From the NCBI RefSeq assembly GCF_020099275.1, contig NZ_CP083646.1:2170001-2234000 (forward strand): a stretch of DNA of 64,000 nt. The letters run 5' to 3'. This DNA is from Corynebacterium falsenii (GTDB taxonomy: Bacteria > Actinomycetota > Actinomycetes > Mycobacteriales > Mycobacteriaceae). The translations under genes were made by a program, and so were the position numbers. Within the stretch, counting starts at the first letter, position 1, and each line of letters opens with the position of its first letter. Shown in pieces: positions 19,897-28,474 of the stretch. Below the pieces are notes generated by a model. It was not told the origin of the DNA and did no database searches. It worked only from the letters and a program-made list of their open reading frames with translations.

Positions 19897-21228
19897 ATGA
19901 CGAATAACCGTGTGTATGCAGGCCGACTAGCAGGGCTGGTGATGCTAGGACCTGACGGCGAAACCGTGGGACGCGTGCGCGATGTCGTGGTCACCATCAA
20001 CGGCGACAAGGCCACTGCCCTGGGCCTTGTGGTGGAGATCTCCAACAAACGCAAGATCTTCCTGCCCATGCTCCGCATCGCGAACATCACCTCCACGGAG
20101 GTGACCACCGTGTCCAGCTCGGTCAACCTCCGCCCGTTTAAGTCCCGCTCCGGCGAGCTCAGCGTGATGGATGACCTCGTGGGCGCGAAGGTGCACACGG
20201 ACGATCCCAAACACCCCGAGCTGCACGGCAAGGCCGTGGAAATCATCGACGTGGAGCTCAGCCGTGGACGCACGCGCGAATGGGGCATCCGCAACGTCGC
20301 CGTGGCACAGCGTGGCCGCCTAGGCCGCCGAACAAACATGGTGGTGCTGCCGCTGGAGCACATCCAGGGCCTTCACGCCTCCGGCACGGGCGCCGTGGAC
20401 CAAAACGCCGAGCTCATCGCCAGCTTCAAAACGATGCGCAGCGCCGACGTGGCCAATGCCCTGAGCGACATGAGCGACGAGAAGCGCAACGAAATCGCCG
20501 CAGAGCTGGACGATAGCCTGCTGGCCGACGTGCTCGCCGAGATGCCGGACGACGACCAGGCGGAGGTCCTGAGCCACCTCAACATCGAGCGCGCCGCAGA
20601 CGTGCTCGAGGAGATGGACCCCGATGACGCCGCGGACGTGCTCTCCGAGCTGCCGGATAACCAGTCCGACGTGCTGCTGGAGCTCATGGACCCCGAGGAA
20701 TCCGAGCCGGTTCGCCGCCTGATGTCTTTCTCGCCCGACACCGTGGGTGGTCTGATGACCCCGGAACCTATTATTTTGACGCCACAAGCCACAGTGGCTG
20801 AGGCGTTGGCCCATTGCCGTAACCCGGAGCTGCCGACCAGTTTGGCGTCCATGATCTTCGTGGTCCGGCCGCCCCAAGCCACCCCCACGGGTAAGTACCT
20901 GGGGTGCGTACACCTTCAAAAACTGCTGCGCGAGCCCCCATCATCGCTGGTCGGCGGCATCCTCGATTTGGAGCTTCCGGCGCTGTTCGCCGAGGACACC
21001 CACGAGACCGCCGCGCGGTACTTCGCCACGTACAACCTCGTGTGCGGCCCCGTGCTCGATGCCGATGACCACCTGCTGGGCGCGGTGAGCGTGGATGACC
21101 TCATCGACCACCTGCTGCCGGAGGACTGGCGCGAGGAGGACTGGCGCCGCGACGAGCCGGTACCTGCCAGTGCAACGAGCACAGCCACAGCAACCGACGC
21201 GACCACAGTGAAGAACCTGAAGGGGTAG
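19897..21228 (+). CDS. PRC-barrel / MgtE-N / CBS domain protein
   Basis: A 443-residue soluble protein. Residues ~5-80 look like a PRC-barrel domain (AGRLAGLVMLGPDGETVGRVRD). Residues ~190-290 form an MgtE N-terminal superhelix with repeated acidic turns (AEMPDDDQAEVL, EEMDPDDAADVL). Residues ~285-410 are a CBS pair (TVGGLMTPEPIIL, then LLGAVSVDDLIDHLL). The membrane domain of true MgtE magnesium channels is missing, so this is a Mg2+-sensing or regulatory relative, not a channel. Mycobacteria have the same architecture next to a DUF1003 gene, as here (stop to start seven bases). Confidence 0.8.
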   Translation: MTNNRVYAGRLAGLVMLGPDGETVGRVRDVVVTINGDKATALGLVVEISNKRKIFLPMLRIANITSTEVTTVSSSVNLRPFKSRSGELSVMDDLVGAKVHTDDPKHPELHGKAVEIIDVELSRGRTREWGIRNVAVAQRGRLGRRTNMVVLPLEHIQGLHASGTGAVDQNAELIASFKTMRSADVANALSDMSDEKRNEIAAELDDSLLADVLAEMPDDDQAEVLSHLNIERAADVLEEMDPDDAADVLSELPDNQSDVLLELMDPEESEPVRRLMSFSPDTVGGLMTPEPIILTPQATVAEALAHCRNPELPTSLASMIFVVRPPQATPTGKYLGCVHLQKLLREPPSSLVGGILDLELPALFAEDTHETAARYFATYNLVCGPVLDADDHLLGAVSVDDLIDHLLPEDWREEDWRRDEPVPASATSTATATDATTVKNLKG

Positions 21229-21235
21229 AAGACAC

Positions 21236-21817
21236 ATGCCAATGAGCTACAAGCGCACCGCGTTGGACACCCCAACCGATGCCACTCGCCGCAAGAAGCG
21301 CGTCAACCTCGACGGCGACAGCGTGGGGCGCGTTGCCGAAAGCATCGCCCGCTTCCTCGGCACAGGAAAGTACCTGTTCTATCAGACGATCATCGTGATC
21401 GCGTGGATCCTGCTCAACGTCGGTGGTTTCTGGTGGAACTGGGATCCGTACCCGTTCATCCTGCTCAACCTCGCGTTCTCCACGCAGGCCGCCTACGCCG
21501 CGCCTCTGATTCTGTTGGCACAGAATCGCCAGGATGACCGCGACCGGATCTCGCTGGAGGAGGATCGCCGCCGCGCCGCCGAGACGAAAGCGGACACGGA
21601 GTTCCTCGCCCGCGAACTCGCCAGCGTGCGCGTTGCCGTAGGTGAGACGGTCACCCGCGATTACCTGCGCCACGAGCTGGAGGATCTGAGCGATCTGCTG
21701 CAGCGCATTGAGGACAAGCTGGACGATCAGCGCCGCGATGAGGAAGCACAGCTGGAAGAGGACGAAGCCGCGGCAGACAAGGCTGCGGCAGACTCCGACT
21801 CTCGGACCAACGTGTAG
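21236..21817 (+). CDS. DUF1003 membrane protein
   Basis: A 193-residue DUF1003 protein: a cytoplasmic N-terminus, two membrane helices (~47-66 and ~76-95; IIVIAWILLNVGGFWWNWDPYPFILLNLAFSTQAAYAAPLI being the family core), then a long charged coiled-coil C-terminus (residues ~98-185). Function is unknown. It follows the MgtE-N/CBS gene after seven bases and is surely cotranscribed, which suggests the pair works together at the membrane. ATG 21236 or ATG 21242 may be used; AAGGGG lies upstream. Confidence 0.85.
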   Translation: MPMSYKRTALDTPTDATRRKKRVNLDGDSVGRVAESIARFLGTGKYLFYQTIIVIAWILLNVGGFWWNWDPYPFILLNLAFSTQAAYAAPLILLAQNRQDDRDRISLEEDRRRAAETKADTEFLARELASVRVAVGETVTRDYLRHELEDLSDLLQRIEDKLDDQRRDEEAQLEEDEAAADKAAADSDSRTNV

Positions 21818-21934
21818 GTCGTTCTCACGGCTAGGTCCCTGGCCAGCCCCTCAGGGAGGTGCCCGAGCAGGCGCAGGCGAGTACCCAGCCTGGCACAGCG
21901 GAACGCGATGAAAAATCGTTGTCTCCGCGTGCGT

Positions 21935-21940
21935 TACACT
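21935..21940 (+). promoter_or_regulatory. -10 hexamer TACACT in front of mrp
   Basis: TACACT ends ten bases before ATG 21951, predicting a leader of only a few bases. Confidence 0.4.
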
Positions 21941-21950
21941 GGACATCATC

Positions 21951-23081
21951 ATGTCCCAAGTTTCTGAATCCGCTGTTCGCAGCGCGCTATCCCGCGTAGA
22001 GGATCCCGAGCTCAACCGATCCATCACAGATCTCGGCATGGTGAAATCCATCGAGATCGACGGTGGCAACGTGGCGGTAGAAATCTACCTCACTATCGCC
22101 GGTTGCCCGATGAAGAATCACTTGACGGAGAAGACTCGCGAGGCCGCGGAATCCGTCGCCGGCGTGGAGACCGTTACCGTCACCACCGACGTGATGAGCG
22201 ACGAGCAGCGCCGCGAGATCCGCCAGAAGGTTCGCGGCGATTCCGCCGACCCCGTTATCCCCTTCGCCCAGCCTGATTCCACCACGCGCGTGTTCGCGGT
22301 GGCGTCCGGCAAGGGCGGCGTGGGCAAGTCCTCCGTGACCGTCAACCTGGCGATTTCCCTGGCCAAGCGCGGCCTCAAGGTCGGCATCGTGGATGCCGAC
22401 ATCTACGGCCACTCCATCCCCGGCCTCATGGGCTCCACGGACAAGCCCCACCAGGTCGACGAGATGATCATGCCACTCATCAGCCACGGCGTGAAGCTCA
22501 TCTCCATCGGCCACTTCCTGGGTGACAACTCCCCCGTCGTGTGGCGCGGCCCCATGCTGCACCGCGCGATCCAGCAGTTCCTCGGGGACGTCTTCTGGGG
22601 CGACGTCGACATCCTCCTGCTGGACCTTCCCCCGGGCACCGGTGACGTGGCCATCTCGGTGGCACAGTTGGTCCCCAACGCTGAACTTCTCATTGTCACG
22701 ACGCCCCAAGCCGCAGCAGCCGAGGTGGCGGAGCGGGCAGGCTCCATTGCGCAGCAGACCCGTCAGCGCATCGGTGGTGTCATCGAGAACATGAGCTGGA
22801 TGGAGATGCCGGACGGCACCCGCATGGAGGTCTTCGGCAGCGGTGGCGGCCAGTTCGTCGCGGATCGTCTGAGCAAGATCAGTGGTGCGAAGGTGCCGCT
22901 GCTGGGGCAGATCCCCCTCGATCCCAACCTGCGCATCGGCGGAGACCTGGGCAACCCCATTGCCCTGTCGGAGCCGAACTCCGCGGCAGCGATCGCTTTC
23001 GGCGGAATCGCGGATCACCTGGCTTTGCGCCGCAGCTCCTTGGCGGGCAAGAGCCTGAACTTGGGCGTGACCCGGAAGTAA
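21951..23081 (+). CDS. mrp: Mrp/ApbC-family iron-sulfur carrier ATPase
   Basis: A 376-residue P-loop ATPase thought to carry Fe-S clusters to apo-proteins. Residues 1-85 are the MIP18/DUF59 domain (DPELNRSITDLGMVKSIEI). The deviant Walker A ASGKGGVGKSS is at ~117-127, and Walker B (LLLDLPPGTGD) near 223. The CxxC that normally sits in the segment NMS..CP..C is absent here (NMSWMEMPDGTRMEVFG), as in other actinobacterial members by my recollection. The gene is single, convergent with tatB. Confidence 0.9.
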   Translation: MSQVSESAVRSALSRVEDPELNRSITDLGMVKSIEIDGGNVAVEIYLTIAGCPMKNHLTEKTREAAESVAGVETVTVTTDVMSDEQRREIRQKVRGDSADPVIPFAQPDSTTRVFAVASGKGGVGKSSVTVNLAISLAKRGLKVGIVDADIYGHSIPGLMGSTDKPHQVDEMIMPLISHGVKLISIGHFLGDNSPVVWRGPMLHRAIQQFLGDVFWGDVDILLLDLPPGTGDVAISVAQLVPNAELLIVTTPQAAAAEVAERAGSIAQQTRQRIGGVIENMSWMEMPDGTRMEVFGSGGGQFVADRLSKISGAKVPLLGQIPLDPNLRIGGDLGNPIALSEPNSAAAIAFGGIADHLALRRSSLAGKSLNLGVTRK

Positions 23082-23128
23082 CGCCGAGGGCGGCCCTTTC
23101 CATATGGGAAGTGGCTACTTCGGAGTCG

Positions 23129-23803
23129 CTACAGAACGTCGTCCCAGCTCAATGTGGGGCCGGACTGGTTCTTTTTCTCACTGAGATCTTGACCGAGACC
23201 CTGTGCCATGGTGGGGCTGGAATCGTTACCGCTCGCGCTCTTGGCTGGCTCCTGCGCGGCCGCGCCACCCTCTGTGAGCTCTTGAGCAGCCGTTTCCACC
23301 GGCAGTTCGTCCTGAATGCGGGATTCGCCCATATCCGCCTGCTGGGCTACTTCCACGCCCTCGCCTTCGGCGGTGCTGGCGCTCCCTGCGGCGCTCGCGG
23401 CGTTATCCGTGGAGCTCGGCAGCGCCTTCGACTCCGACGACGCCCTTGCCTTGAGGGCATCCTGAGGGCGTCGAACTGAATCGACCGTGGCTTTCAGATC
23501 ATCCCTGGTCTCGGTGAACGGGGTGAGGAAGGAATCGTCGCCGTCGAGGAGGGTCTTGGTGATGAATCCCCTGGCACCCATCTGGCGGACGTTGTTGAGC
23601 TCGCGCAGGGGCTTAGAGAACTCCTTGAAGTCCTCGCCCAACTCCCCATCGAGCTGCTCACGCGCCTGGGTCACGGCGTTGCGGGCCGCGAGTAGCACCG
23701 CGCGAACCTCCTTGATGAGGCCCGGCAGACGCTCCGGTCCGATCAACAGCAGACCGACGATGAGAAGTACGAGGATTTCTCCCCAACCAACATTCGAAAA
23801 CAC
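23129..23803 (-). CDS. tatB: Sec-independent protein translocase subunit TatB
   Basis: A 224-residue TatB. One N-terminal membrane helix (VGWGEILVLLIVGLLLIGPERLPGL, residues 5-29) with the conserved GPE hinge is followed by an amphipathic helix (~30-65) and a long Ala/Ser/Glu-rich tail that is probably disordered. It works with TatC to bind twin-arginine signals; the tatA/tatC genes are elsewhere. The start is GTG 23803, with a -10-like TAGGTT six bases before it, so the message may be leaderless. It stands downstream of sigE and cseE, the conserved actinobacterial arrangement. Confidence 0.92.
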   Translation of the reverse strand: MFSNVGWGEILVLLIVGLLLIGPERLPGLIKEVRAVLLAARNAVTQAREQLDGELGEDFKEFSKPLRELNNVRQMGARGFITKTLLDGDDSFLTPFTETRDDLKATVDSVRRPQDALKARASSESKALPSSTDNAASAAGSASTAEGEGVEVAQQADMGESRIQDELPVETAAQELTEGGAAAQEPAKSASGNDSSPTMAQGLGQDLSEKKNQSGPTLSWDDVL

Positions 23804-23875
23804 GTAACTAACCTATCCCACTCATGCCACACTGCGCTCACCAAGGCTCACGAACTGCTGAATCCGGAGTGCTGC

Positions 23876-24349
23876 CTATGGTTTGCTTCCCGGGCGCCGC
23901 CCGAGCTTGCGGATCATCAGGTCCACAGCATCTGAGATGGACTCCGGTCGGCGGCATCCATCTGGGCCAAACTTGTCGCGCGGGGAATCAGCCACGGCTT
24001 GATCCGGAATCCTGCGCAGCCGCTCGATGAGTGTGCCGGAGGCATGAACGTCGGTGGCCAAGCCACGGAGTCGGTGCGCGGCTTGGCGCTGAGCATTGAC
24101 CTCGTCCCGGCAGTACTTGCAGTGAACGAGGTGGATCTTGGCTCGGTGCTCGGCACGCCGGCCCAGCTCGCCATCGACAAGCGCGGCGATGGCCTCCGGG
24201 GACAGATGGTCGATCGACATGCCTTCGCTGGGCTGCTCGGAGTGCTGCTGAGGGTGCTGCTGAGACTGCTGCTCAACATGCTGATCATCGCGCTGGGGGC
24301 CGTTCGGCGAACCCGAAGGCGTCGAGGGCATGGATGGCACTGCTGACAC
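23876..24349 (-). CDS. cseE: Zinc-binding anti-sigma factor for SigE
   Basis: This ZAS-type anti-sigma factor holds the ECF sigma factor SigE inactive until envelope stress. The zinc motif H-x3-C-x2-C (HLVHCKYC) is present in the middle, preceded by the typical segment EAIAALVDGELG. The N-terminus is a Gln/Ser/Pro-rich stretch and the C-terminus ends in Arg/Lys. I chose GTG 24349 (157 residues) because AAGGAGG lies eight bases before it; the open frame extends to 24388 without a ribosome binding site. It is downstream of sigE, separated by 68 bases. Confidence 0.85.
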   Translation of the reverse strand: MSAVPSMPSTPSGSPNGPQRDDQHVEQQSQQHPQQHSEQPSEGMSIDHLSPEAIAALVDGELGRRAEHRAKIHLVHCKYCRDEVNAQRQAAHRLRGLATDVHASGTLIERLRRIPDQAVADSPRDKFGPDGCRRPESISDAVDLMIRKLGRRPGSKP

Positions 24350-24417
24350 TGGTCTATCCTCCTTCAGCATCCTCGTGGGAGCGAACACCGCACCTGCACT
24401 CAGGTCGGCGGCGCCGG

Positions 24418-25011
24418 TTAGTTCCCGACGGTCTGGCCGACGAACGTCAATTCGCCGTCGTGCCTCTCCAGGTTACCCCTCAATTGCGTGCGGGCTCGGT
24501 GGATCCTGGATCGCACGGTGCCCATCTTCAGACCCAGGGTCTGTGCGATCTCGTCGTAGCTCATGCCCAGGCCGTCACAGAGCACCACGGCCACGCGGAA
24601 TTCCGGCGTGAGCGTGTCCAGGGCTTGTTCCAACGCCGGGTCGAGGTTGTTCATGTCGAACATGTCCTCCGGGTTGGCGATGGACCCCTCGATGCGGTTG
24701 TAGTCCTCCGGCAGCTGCTCCATCCGAATGGTGGAGCGGTGGCGGACCATGTCCAGAAACAGGTTGGTGGTAATGCGGTGCAGCCAACCCTCGAACGTTC
24801 CGGGTTGGTAATTCTTGAGGCTGCGGAAGACGCGCATGAACGTGTCCTGCGTGAGATCTTCGGCGTCCTGCGGATTTCCAGAAAGGCGGTAGGCCAAGCG
24901 GTAAACGCTGTCGGCGTGTTCCGCGACGAGCTCGGCCCAACTTGGCATCTCACCCATTCCGGCATCAAAATCGGCGGTGCTGGTCCGAACTGTGGTCTGA
25001 TCCGCGGTCAT
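24418..25011 (-). CDS. sigE: ECF RNA polymerase sigma factor SigE
   Basis: A 197-residue group 4 sigma factor for surface and heat stress. Region 2 runs through [33 protein letters not shown] (~33-65), and region 4 is the helix-turn-helix [28 protein letters not shown] (~150-177). The -10-recognition aromatic residues (FEGWLHRI) are present. ATG 25011 has no clear ribosome binding site. The gene order sigE-cseE-tatB is conserved in Corynebacterium and mycobacteria. Confidence 0.93.
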   Translation of the reverse strand: MTADQTTVRTSTADFDAGMGEMPSWAELVAEHADSVYRLAYRLSGNPQDAEDLTQDTFMRVFRSLKNYQPGTFEGWLHRITTNLFLDMVRHRSTIRMEQLPEDYNRIEGSIANPEDMFDMNNLDPALEQALDTLTPEFRVAVVLCDGLGMSYDEIAQTLGLKMGTVRSRIHRARTQLRGNLERHDGELTFVGQTVGN

Positions 25012-25192
25012 GAAGACATTGTCGCTTATCTGTGTGCAAAAGTCTTATTTTCGGACTGTTAGTTTGCTGTGAACCCTAAACTGCCTCGCTTCACAGTCTC
25101 TGGTTCAGTCACAGTTTTCACATGCGTTTACTCTCTTTTCTATTTTCGACGCCCAACCCTGACATGCCGACAACCTCCCCCAGTGTTGCCGC

Positions 25193-25897
25193 ATGCGTGA
25201 CCTATGGTTTGTCATTGTGAACGCTGCATCAGAATCCCCGTTTGAGGCCATCCGCGCTTTCGTGAGCGCAACCGCCGACACCAATGATGTGATCGAGTCG
25301 GCCGAGGAAGCCGCCCGCGAGTTCGGGCTGCTCACGCCGGACGCCATGACGAGCGAATTCCTGCGCTTCCTTGCCGCCCAGGCAGCGGGCGAGGCAGCCA
25401 GCTCCGGCCACACCCCCACGGGCATCATCATGAGCCCGGCGTGCGGTGTACTTGGCCTGCACGTGTTCGAGGGCATCAACGCCGCGTCACAGACCGGCCA
25501 CCTCACGTGCATTGAGCCGGAGGTGCAGCATCAGCAGCTCGCCAAGAAGGCCTTTGCCGATGCCGGGCAGCGCCCCAATACGTTCCGCTTCCTGCCGAGC
25601 TCCCCCCTCGATGTCATCGGTCGCCTCGCTGCGGAAAGCTACGACCTTGCTGTGGCCGAATGCGCCGTGGAGGAGATCCAGCCCCTCGTGGAGCAGACGC
25701 TACCCGCGCTACGCGTCGGTGGCGTGCTCATTGTGCTGGATACTCTTCTGGATGGCCTCGTGGCCGACGATGAGCGTACGGATCGGCAGACGAACCAGGC
25801 CCGTCAGGCGGACGAGGCCATTCGCTTCCTCGAGTCCGCACGCGTAGCGCGCCTGCCCTTGGGAGCGGGCGCGACGATCATCACGAAGGTCGGCTAG
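25193..25897 (+). CDS. O-methyltransferase-like protein, possibly inactive
   Basis: A 234-residue protein with the overall pattern of class I O-methyltransferases encoded next to sigE in actinobacteria (Rv1220c type): TGHLTCIEPEVQHQQLAKKAF at ~102-122 and RVGGVLIVLDTLL near 179-191. The SAM-binding glycine motif, normally close to VEVGTGAGVSGLWL, reads IIMSPACGVLGLHV here. The metal/catalytic segment FIDAD reads AVAECAV. The fold is probably kept while activity is uncertain. Divergent from sigE. ATG 25193 is the first start; GTG 25217 in the same frame is possible. Confidence 0.7.
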   Translation: MRDLWFVIVNAASESPFEAIRAFVSATADTNDVIESAEEAAREFGLLTPDAMTSEFLRFLAAQAAGEAASSGHTPTGIIMSPACGVLGLHVFEGINAASQTGHLTCIEPEVQHQQLAKKAFADAGQRPNTFRFLPSSPLDVIGRLAAESYDLAVAECAVEEIQPLVEQTLPALRVGGVLIVLDTLLDGLVADDERTDRQTNQARQADEAIRFLESARVARLPLGAGATIITKVG

Positions 25898-25923
25898 CGC
25901 CTGCGGGCCCAGACGACAAAGGC

Positions 25924-27150
25924 CTAGACGACCTCGTTCTTGCCGATGCAGACCACGCCGCCGGCAGAAATAGTGAAGCGTTCCTGATCGCTGTTGCGGT
26001 CCACGCCCACAATGGTGCCATCCGAGATCTTCACGTTCTTGTCGATGATCGCGTGGCGTACCACCGCGTCCTTACCGATGCGCACGCCCGGCATGATGAC
26101 GCAGCCGTCCACGGTCGCACCTTCCTCCACGATGACGTTTTCACTCAGCACGGAGTTTCGCACGGTGCCCGCGGAGATGATGCACCCGGCGGAGACCATG
26201 GAGGACTGAGCGATGCCGCCCTTGACGAACTTCGCCGGGGGCAGGTTGCCCGTCTCCGCGGTGTGGATGGGCCACTTCTGGTTGTAGAGGTTGAACACGG
26301 GGTGCACGCTGATGAGATCCATGTGGGCCTCGTAGAAGGCGTCCACCGTACCGACGTCTCGCCAGTAGCCCTTGTCTCGCTCAGTCTCGCCGGGAACGTA
26401 GTTCGAGGAGAAGTCGTAGACGTGCGCCTGGCCCGTCTTGACGAGCCGCGGGATGATGTCTCCGCCCATGTCGTGGTTGGAGTCTTCTTCCTCGGCGTCG
26501 GCCTTCAACGCGTCGATAAGAGTCTGCGCGGTGAACACGTAGTTGCCCATGGAGGCAAAGGATGTCTCCGGATCATCGGGCACGCTCGGCGGATCGGCGG
26601 GCTTTTCGAGGAACTCCTCGATCACGCCGTCCTCGTTGGCCTGGATCACGCCGAAGGCGGTGGCTTCACTGCGGGCCACGCGCAGGCCAGCCACGGTCAC
26701 GCCAGCACCGGATTCGATGTGCTGCTGCACCATCTGCTCCGGATCCATGCGGTACACGTGATCGGCACCGAACACGATGATGTACTCGGGGTCTTCGTCG
26801 TACACAAGGTTGAGGGATTGCAGGATGGCATCGGCGGAGCCGGTGAACCACCGCTTGCCGAGGCGCTGCTGAGCCGGGACAGGGGTAATGTATTGCCCGG
26901 CCAGGCCGGAGAGCTGCCACGACTGGGAGATGTGGCGGTCCAGCGAGTGGCTCTTGTACTGGGTGAGCACGCAGATCTTGTAGTATCCGGCGTTCACCAA
27001 GTTGGACAACACAAAGTCGATGAGGCGGTAGTTGCCGCCGAAGGGAACCGCTGGCTTGGCGCGGTCAGCGGTAAACGGGTACAGGCGCTTGCCCTCACCG
27101 CCAGCCAGCACAATGGACAGGACATTCGATGTGCTCTTCACATCTTCCAA
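25924..27150 (-). CDS. glgC: Glucose-1-phosphate adenylyltransferase
   Basis: A 408-residue enzyme making ADP-glucose from ATP and glucose-1-phosphate. The nucleotide-binding start [28 protein letters not shown] and the segment DRHISQSW fit GlgC; the C-terminal left-handed beta helix follows ([15 protein letters not shown]). The start is TTG 27150, or GTG 27141 three codons later; neither has a strong ribosome binding site. It is divergent from glgA, with 91 bases between starts, so both may be controlled from one region. Confidence 0.93.
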   Translation of the reverse strand: MEDVKSTSNVLSIVLAGGEGKRLYPFTADRAKPAVPFGGNYRLIDFVLSNLVNAGYYKICVLTQYKSHSLDRHISQSWQLSGLAGQYITPVPAQQRLGKRWFTGSADAILQSLNLVYDEDPEYIIVFGADHVYRMDPEQMVQQHIESGAGVTVAGLRVARSEATAFGVIQANEDGVIEEFLEKPADPPSVPDDPETSFASMGNYVFTAQTLIDALKADAEEEDSNHDMGGDIIPRLVKTGQAHVYDFSSNYVPGETERDKGYWRDVGTVDAFYEAHMDLISVHPVFNLYNQKWPIHTAETGNLPPAKFVKGGIAQSSMVSAGCIISAGTVRNSVLSENVIVEEGATVDGCVIMPGVRIGKDAVVRHAIIDKNVKISDGTIVGVDRNSDQERFTISAGGVVCIGKNEVV

Positions 27151-27228
27151 ACTAGTGAGATTTTGCCTGGCGCGCTGGCTGAGAGAGGAAAGTTCTTCCT
27201 TGGCGCGCGCCGCATGTGCGCTGCAGGC

Positions 27229-27234
27229 TACGCT
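27229..27234 (+). promoter_or_regulatory. -10 hexamer TACGCT in front of glgA
   Basis: TACGCT ends seven bases before ATG 27242, consistent with a leaderless glgA message and against the much earlier in-frame start. Confidence 0.4.
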
Positions 27235-27241
27235 GAAAAGT

Positions 27242-28426
27242 ATGCGGATCGCGATGCTGACTAAGGAATACCCACCAGAGATCTACGGCGGAGCAGGCGT
27301 GCACGTCACGGAGCTCGTCCGATACATGCGCGAATTGGAGCATGTGGATGTGCACTGCATGGGCGCACCCCGCGATGAGCAGGACGTTTACGTCCACGGG
27401 GTCGATCCCGAGCTCGCTGAAGCCAACGCCTCCATCCAGACCTTGTCCACCGGCCTGCGAATGGCCAACGCCGTGGGCGGCAACGATGTCATCCACTCCC
27501 ACACGTGGTACACCGGTCTCGGCGGCCACGTGGGTTCCCTCCTAAATGGGGTACCGCACGTAGTGACTGCTCACTCTTTGGAGCCGCACCGCCCGTGGAA
27601 GCGCGAACAACTCGGCGGCGGCTACGAGGTGTCCTCGTGGTCGGAGAAGAACGCGATGGAACACGCCGATGCCGTCATCGCCGTATCGGCCAAGATGAAG
27701 GATGCCATCCTCGATGCTTACCCGGCCCTCGACCCGGGCAAGATCCACGTGGTGCTCAACGGCATTGACTCCGAGCTGTGGCAGCCCCGCCCCACCTTCG
27801 CCGCGTCAAAGGAGGAAACGGGCCGATCGGTTCTCCAGGAGCTCGGCGTGGATGAGTCCCGCCCGATGGTGTGCTTCGTGGGTCGCATCACCCGCCAGAA
27901 GGGTGTGCCGCACCTGCTCAAGGCCATCGCCCAGATGGATCCCGAGATCCAGGTTGTTCTGTGCGCCGGCGCCCCGGACACCCCGGAGATCGAGAAGGAG
28001 GTCACGGACCTCGTTCACCAGCTCCAGCAGGAGCGCGACGGTGTGTACTGGGTCAAGGAGATGCTGCCGAAGGAGAACCTCCAGGAAATCCTCACCGCAG
28101 CCGATGCGTTCCTGTGCCCCTCCATCTACGAGCCCCTGGGCATCGTGAACCTCGAGGCCATGGCGTGCGGCACCGCAGTTATCGCCAGCGATGTCGGCGG
28201 CATTCCCGAGGTTGTCGTGGAAGGCCAGACCGGCGAGCTCGTCCACTACGACCCCACTGATGCGGAAGGTTTCGAGCGCGGCCTCGCCGAGGCCACCAAT
28301 GCCCTCCTCGCGGACTCGGAGAAGGTGCAGGCATACGGCCAGGCTGGCCGCGAGCGCGCCGTGGACACCTTCAGCTGGGCGACCATCGCTCAGCAGACGG
28401 TCGACGTGTACCGCTCACTGCTCTAG
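27242..28426 (+). CDS. glgA: GT4-type glycogen/maltose-1-phosphate synthase
   Basis: A 394-residue glycosyltransferase of the GT4 family using ADP-glucose, orthologous to actinobacterial GlgA/GlgM (glycogen or alpha-maltose-1-phosphate synthesis). It begins [22 protein letters not shown], with the donor-site Gly-rich loop. [12 protein letters not shown] lies near 80-91, [10 protein letters not shown] near 217-226, and the GT-B motif [19 protein letters not shown] near 292-310 holds the catalytic E-x7-E. It is shorter than the E. coli GT5 enzyme (477 residues). I chose ATG 27242: 70 upstream in-frame codons overlap glgC and its promoter. Confidence 0.92.
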   Translation: MRIAMLTKEYPPEIYGGAGVHVTELVRYMRELEHVDVHCMGAPRDEQDVYVHGVDPELAEANASIQTLSTGLRMANAVGGNDVIHSHTWYTGLGGHVGSLLNGVPHVVTAHSLEPHRPWKREQLGGGYEVSSWSEKNAMEHADAVIAVSAKMKDAILDAYPALDPGKIHVVLNGIDSELWQPRPTFAASKEETGRSVLQELGVDESRPMVCFVGRITRQKGVPHLLKAIAQMDPEIQVVLCAGAPDTPEIEKEVTDLVHQLQQERDGVYWVKEMLPKENLQEILTAADAFLCPSIYEPLGIVNLEAMACGTAVIASDVGGIPEVVVEGQTGELVHYDPTDAEGFERGLAEATNALLADSEKVQAYGQAGRERAVDTFSWATIAQQTVDVYRSLL

Positions 28427-28461
28427 CACGGAGGCCTGCAGCACCGTTTCAGCAGCGCTGG

Positions 28462-28467
28462 TATGAA
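28462..28467 (+). promoter_or_regulatory. Possible -10 hexamer TATGAA (leaderless start at 28475)
   Basis: TATGAA ends seven bases before ATG 28475. It overlaps the alternative ATG 28463. Confidence 0.3.
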
Positions 28468-28474
28468 TGGTGTT

